A stretch of 8,891 nucleotides of DNA from contig JAGVJW010000239.1 of the NCBI GenBank assembly GCA_020050895.1, positions 1-8,891 of the forward strand, given 5' to 3'. The translations under genes and the position numbers were made by a program. The notes below the pieces were generated by a model. The model did no database searches, was not told the DNA's origin, and worked only from the letters and a program-made list of their open reading frames with translations. The DNA is from a bacterium. Lineage in GTDB: Bacteria > Bacteroidota > Ignavibacteria > Kapaibacteriales > Kapaibacteriaceae. Positions 6,921-8,891 of this stretch are shown piece after piece (position 1 is the first letter of the stretch; each line of letters begins with the position of its first letter).

Positions 6921-7717
6921 GCGTAGAGATTCACCCAAGCTCAGTTGTTTCCAAGAATGCCCGAATCTCCGACGGAGTTAGTATCGGGCCTTTTTGCGTT
7001 ATTGAGAGCGATGTTGAAATCGGGTCGGGTACAGTCCTGATGTCGAATGTTTTTATCGACAACGGTTCGAGAATTGGATCCAATGTCCGCATTCATCCCG
7101 GAGTAGTTGTAGGCACGCAGCCGCAGGACTTGAAGTATGCGGGTCAGGGAACGTTAGCATTTGTTGGAGACCGCACGGTATTGCGTGAGTACACAACGGT
7201 TAATCGTGGAACGGTGGCAACGGGCAGCACGGTGGTTGGTTCGGATTGTTTACTGATGGCATATTCGCATGTTGCCCACGACTGTGTTGTTGGGAACAAC
7301 GTTATTCTTGCAAACTCAGTTAACCTCGGTGGGCACGTTGAAATACACGACTGGGGCATTGTAGGCGGTGTGACCGGTATTCACCAGTTTACGAGAGTCG
7401 GAACCCACTCAATGATTGCAGGATGCTCTCGTATTGTGCAGGACGTACCACCGTATACGCTTGCGGCACGCGAACCACTCATCATCGAAGGCCTGAATTT
7501 GATTGGTCTGCGTCGTCGTGGATTCACACGCGAAACCATCAAGAGCATCGAAGAATTTTACGATATCCTGTATGTATCGCAACGCAATACCACAGATGCT
7601 CTGGAGTACTATGAATCGACAGTTACCAGTCCCATTGCAGAGGTTAAGGTTATTATTGACTTTATACGCAGTTCAAAGCGGGGATTCTGCAGAAGGTACG
7701 TCACTCGGTCGGCTTAG
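6917..7717 (+). CDS. lpxA: Acyl-[ACP]-UDP-N-acetylglucosamine O-acyltransferase LpxA (TTG start)
   Basis: LpxA starts lipid A synthesis by moving a 3-hydroxyacyl chain from ACP to the 3-OH of UDP-GlcNAc. It has 266 residues (E. coli 262). It begins at TTG inside the stop of lpxC-fabZ (TTGA); the protein then runs SVEIHPSSVV, where the family starts, so no ATG start fits better. The left-handed beta-helix covers about 1-185. The family blocks TQPQDLKYAG, REYTTVNRGT, SHVAHDCVVGN and IHQFTRVG are present. His121, His140 and His156 align with E. coli His125 (catalytic), His144 and His160. Gly169 aligns with E. coli Gly173, the hydrocarbon-ruler residue, which by that model fits a long (C14-like) donor chain rather than C10. 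The C-terminal helical domain begins at about 190 (GLNLIGLRRRGFTRE). The last residues after SSKRG are an extension that lies in the region overlapping the next gene. Confidence 0.96.
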   Translation: MSVEIHPSSVVSKNARISDGVSIGPFCVIESDVEIGSGTVLMSNVFIDNGSRIGSNVRIHPGVVVGTQPQDLKYAGQGTLAFVGDRTVLREYTTVNRGTVATGSTVVGSDCLLMAYSHVAHDCVVGNNVILANSVNLGGHVEIHDWGIVGGVTGIHQFTRVGTHSMIAGCSRIVQDVPPYTLAAREPLIIEGLNLIGLRRRGFTRETIKSIEEFYDILYVSQRNTTDALEYYESTVTSPIAEVKVIIDFIRSSKRGFCRRYVTRSA

Positions 7718-8504
7718 GACTAGCATTGTAATATTTTTGATTGTAGCATCCTTTAACGTATCGTTAGGGCAAACAAGCCCCTTCCCATCACCAATAGCTA
7801 ATCCCTTCGAAGCCAGGATTGGGTCGATGGTCCAATTCGGCGAACAAAAGCTTCGTCTCGATATCGGCTTGCCCATAACCCTGGGCGAGCCAGTGCATAG
7901 CGATTCTGTGGGATGGTTGCAATATGGTGCTGAGTTCCTGACGTGGACACGTCTCCGATCGGAAGGCAACTTCAAATTCCCCGTCGAGACTATCGACTAT
8001 TGGTTTGGCCTATACGCCTCGTTTCAAATACTCCCAATTGGCATAGAATCTAGGCTGCGAGTGGCTCATATTTCATCGCATTTGGTTGATGGACTAGCGG
8101 ACGCTAGCGGAGGGCTTTCACCTAAGCCTTTTGTGTACAGCCGGGAATTTGTAGAGCTCTTGTTTGGATACACTGCCGGATGGTTCAGACCCTATGGAGG
8201 TGCAACAGTGATTTGGGCAACACAACCCGATAATCCAAATCCGTTTGTACCCCAGGCGGGGATAGATGTCCGAATTCCGCTGAACACCCGATGGACTTTT
8301 AGAGGAGGTTACGATGTTAAGCTCATCGGAATCGATGGAGCCTATGGTGCCGCCAATGCGGCACAAGCTGGAGTATTCTATGCAATGATGGATGGTCGGG
8401 GCATTCTCATCAGCCTGTATGGATACAGTGGCCGAAGCATGCATGGCATGTTTTACACGTCGCGTGATGAGTATTTCGCTGCAGGGTTTCAGCTCGTCTT
8501 GTAG
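7611..8504 (+). CDS. Uncharacterised DUF1207-like, probably outer-membrane protein
   Basis: I do not recognise a characterised function. A signal-like segment, IVIFLIVASFNVSLGQ, lies at about residues 39-54 if the ATG at 7611 is used (297 residues). The rest alternates polar and aromatic residues in short strands (WLQYGAEFLTW, YWFGLYASFQ, FRPYGGATVIWA, ISLYGYSG) and ends in a strand with no charged tail (YFAAGFQLVL), as in a beta-barrel. HISSHL at 153-158, followed by YSREFVELL from 176, recalls DUF1207 proteins; this is from memory, not a search. The start is uncertain. The ATG at 7611 overlaps lpxA by 107 bases with a GGAG 4 bases upstream. In-frame TTG codons lie at 7635 and 7656, and no ATG, GTG or TTG lies between 7656 and the hydrophobic core. 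By position it is probably co-transcribed with lpxA. Confidence 0.78.
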   Translation: MNRQLPVPLQRLRLLLTLYAVQSGDSAEGTSLGRLRTSIVIFLIVASFNVSLGQTSPFPSPIANPFEARIGSMVQFGEQKLRLDIGLPITLGEPVHSDSVGWLQYGAEFLTWTRLRSEGNFKFPVETIDYWFGLYASFQILPIGIESRLRVAHISSHLVDGLADASGGLSPKPFVYSREFVELLFGYTAGWFRPYGGATVIWATQPDNPNPFVPQAGIDVRIPLNTRWTFRGGYDVKLIGIDGAYGAANAAQAGVFYAMMDGRGILISLYGYSGRSMHGMFYTSRDEYFAAGFQLVL

Positions 8505-8506
8505 CG

Positions 8507-8891
8507 TCAGCGTATAATCATCACCAGAAATACAATCGGCGAACACTGTCTTCCGAGACAATCACCCTCAATCACAAGACTGTACACACCGGAACTCGTT
8601 TCGGGAATTGCAATCCTCCACGAGTTCAAGCCTACCAAGGTTGTTTCCGGCAACGAAATGCGCTGCCCGCTTACGTCAACGAGGGATAACGTCAGAGGTT
8701 CAAAGGGCAGGTCGTTGATGAACAGCACATTGTTAAAAACGGGGTTAGGAAATATCGAACTATGTTGATATTCAACATCTACACTATTCGGAGCAGAAGT
8801 ATCCCACTGTTGAGCGCGTACAGACCTGCCCAGTATAGGCTGTCCCACAGGAATACCGTTCCGCGTTGTGGTTGTCCTTGATGATACAATC
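8507..8891 (-). CDS. C-terminal end of a putative secreted protein with T9SS-type sorting domain (partial)
   Basis: The frame stays open to the window edge, so this is the last ~127 residues of a larger protein; the GTG at 8848 is internal. From about 8761 down to 8510 the sequence has the layout of a type A T9SS C-terminal sorting domain: SIFPNPVFNNVLFI, a middle strand pair ending in LSLVDVSGQRISL, then SSGVYSLVIEG, which match the family's YPNP, DxxGR and GxYxL signatures. This domain directs export through the type IX pore and is normally cleaved or anchored at the cell surface. The final strand (SPIVFLVMIIR) lacks the usual Lys-rich ending, and two cysteines (DCLGRQC) lie in the loop before it. 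What the protein itself does cannot be told from this piece. It converges on the preceding + strand gene with 2 bases between stops. Confidence 0.75.
   Translation of the reverse strand, partial: IVSSRTTTTRNGIPVGQPILGRSVRAQQWDTSAPNSVDVEYQHSSIFPNPVFNNVLFINDLPFEPLTLSLVDVSGQRISLPETTLVGLNSWRIAIPETSSGVYSLVIEGDCLGRQCSPIVFLVMIIR

Noticed and set aside
8118..8561. 147-codon - strand frame across the convergent junction
   Set aside because: It runs opposite the C-terminal half of the DUF1207-like gene and out of frame with the T9SS-domain gene. Its product has no signal or domain, while both competing frames have recognisable features.

Overview
The window is a compact stretch of Gram-negative envelope-biogenesis genes, almost all on the + strand, from a member of the Bacteroidota/Chlorobiota (FCB) group. 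Three things suggest this: a fused LpxC-FabZ protein, a uppS-bamA-skp-skp gene order, and a C-terminal domain resembling the type IX secretion (T9SS) sorting signal on the - strand. T9SS together with an lpxD-lpxC/fabZ-lpxA run and near-balanced base composition fits Ignavibacteria/Kapabacteria-like lineages best. That placement is an inference from gene content, not from a marker-gene comparison.

Layout. Bases 1-674 hold the 3' part of uppS (undecaprenyl diphosphate synthase), cut by the window edge. It overlaps bamA (661-3018), the outer-membrane protein assembly factor. Two OmpH/Skp periplasmic chaperone paralogues follow (3058-3585 and 3659-4459); the second carries an unusual basic and proline-rich tail. 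Then come lpxD (4456-5517), the lpxC-fabZ fusion (5514-6920) and lpxA (6917-7717), each joined to its predecessor by a 4-base start/stop overlap; lpxA starts with TTG. An uncharacterised, probably outer-membrane, DUF1207-like protein (about 7611-8504) begins inside the end of lpxA. It meets, tail to tail with 2 bases between stops, the C-terminal end of a putative T9SS cargo protein on the - strand (8507-8891, continuing out of the window).

How they fit together. UppS makes the lipid carrier for peptidoglycan and surface-glycan synthesis. Skp-like chaperones escort outer-membrane proteins to BamA. LpxA, LpxC and LpxD carry out the first three committed steps of lipid A synthesis, and FabZ handles the 3-hydroxyacyl-ACP pool from which LpxA and LpxD draw their donors. 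The tight spacing over about 8 kb, with no gap above 73 bases, suggests one transcription unit co-ordinating lipid carrier, outer-membrane protein assembly and lipid A supply. I saw no promoter or terminator I could support, no RNA genes, no mobile elements and no CRISPR. No stretch above 100 bases lacks a gene.

Nothing here is clearly a new biological system. The parts most worth a second look are the Skp paralogue with the long tail, the uncharacterised protein after lpxA with its unclear start, and the cysteine pair near the end of the putative T9SS domain.
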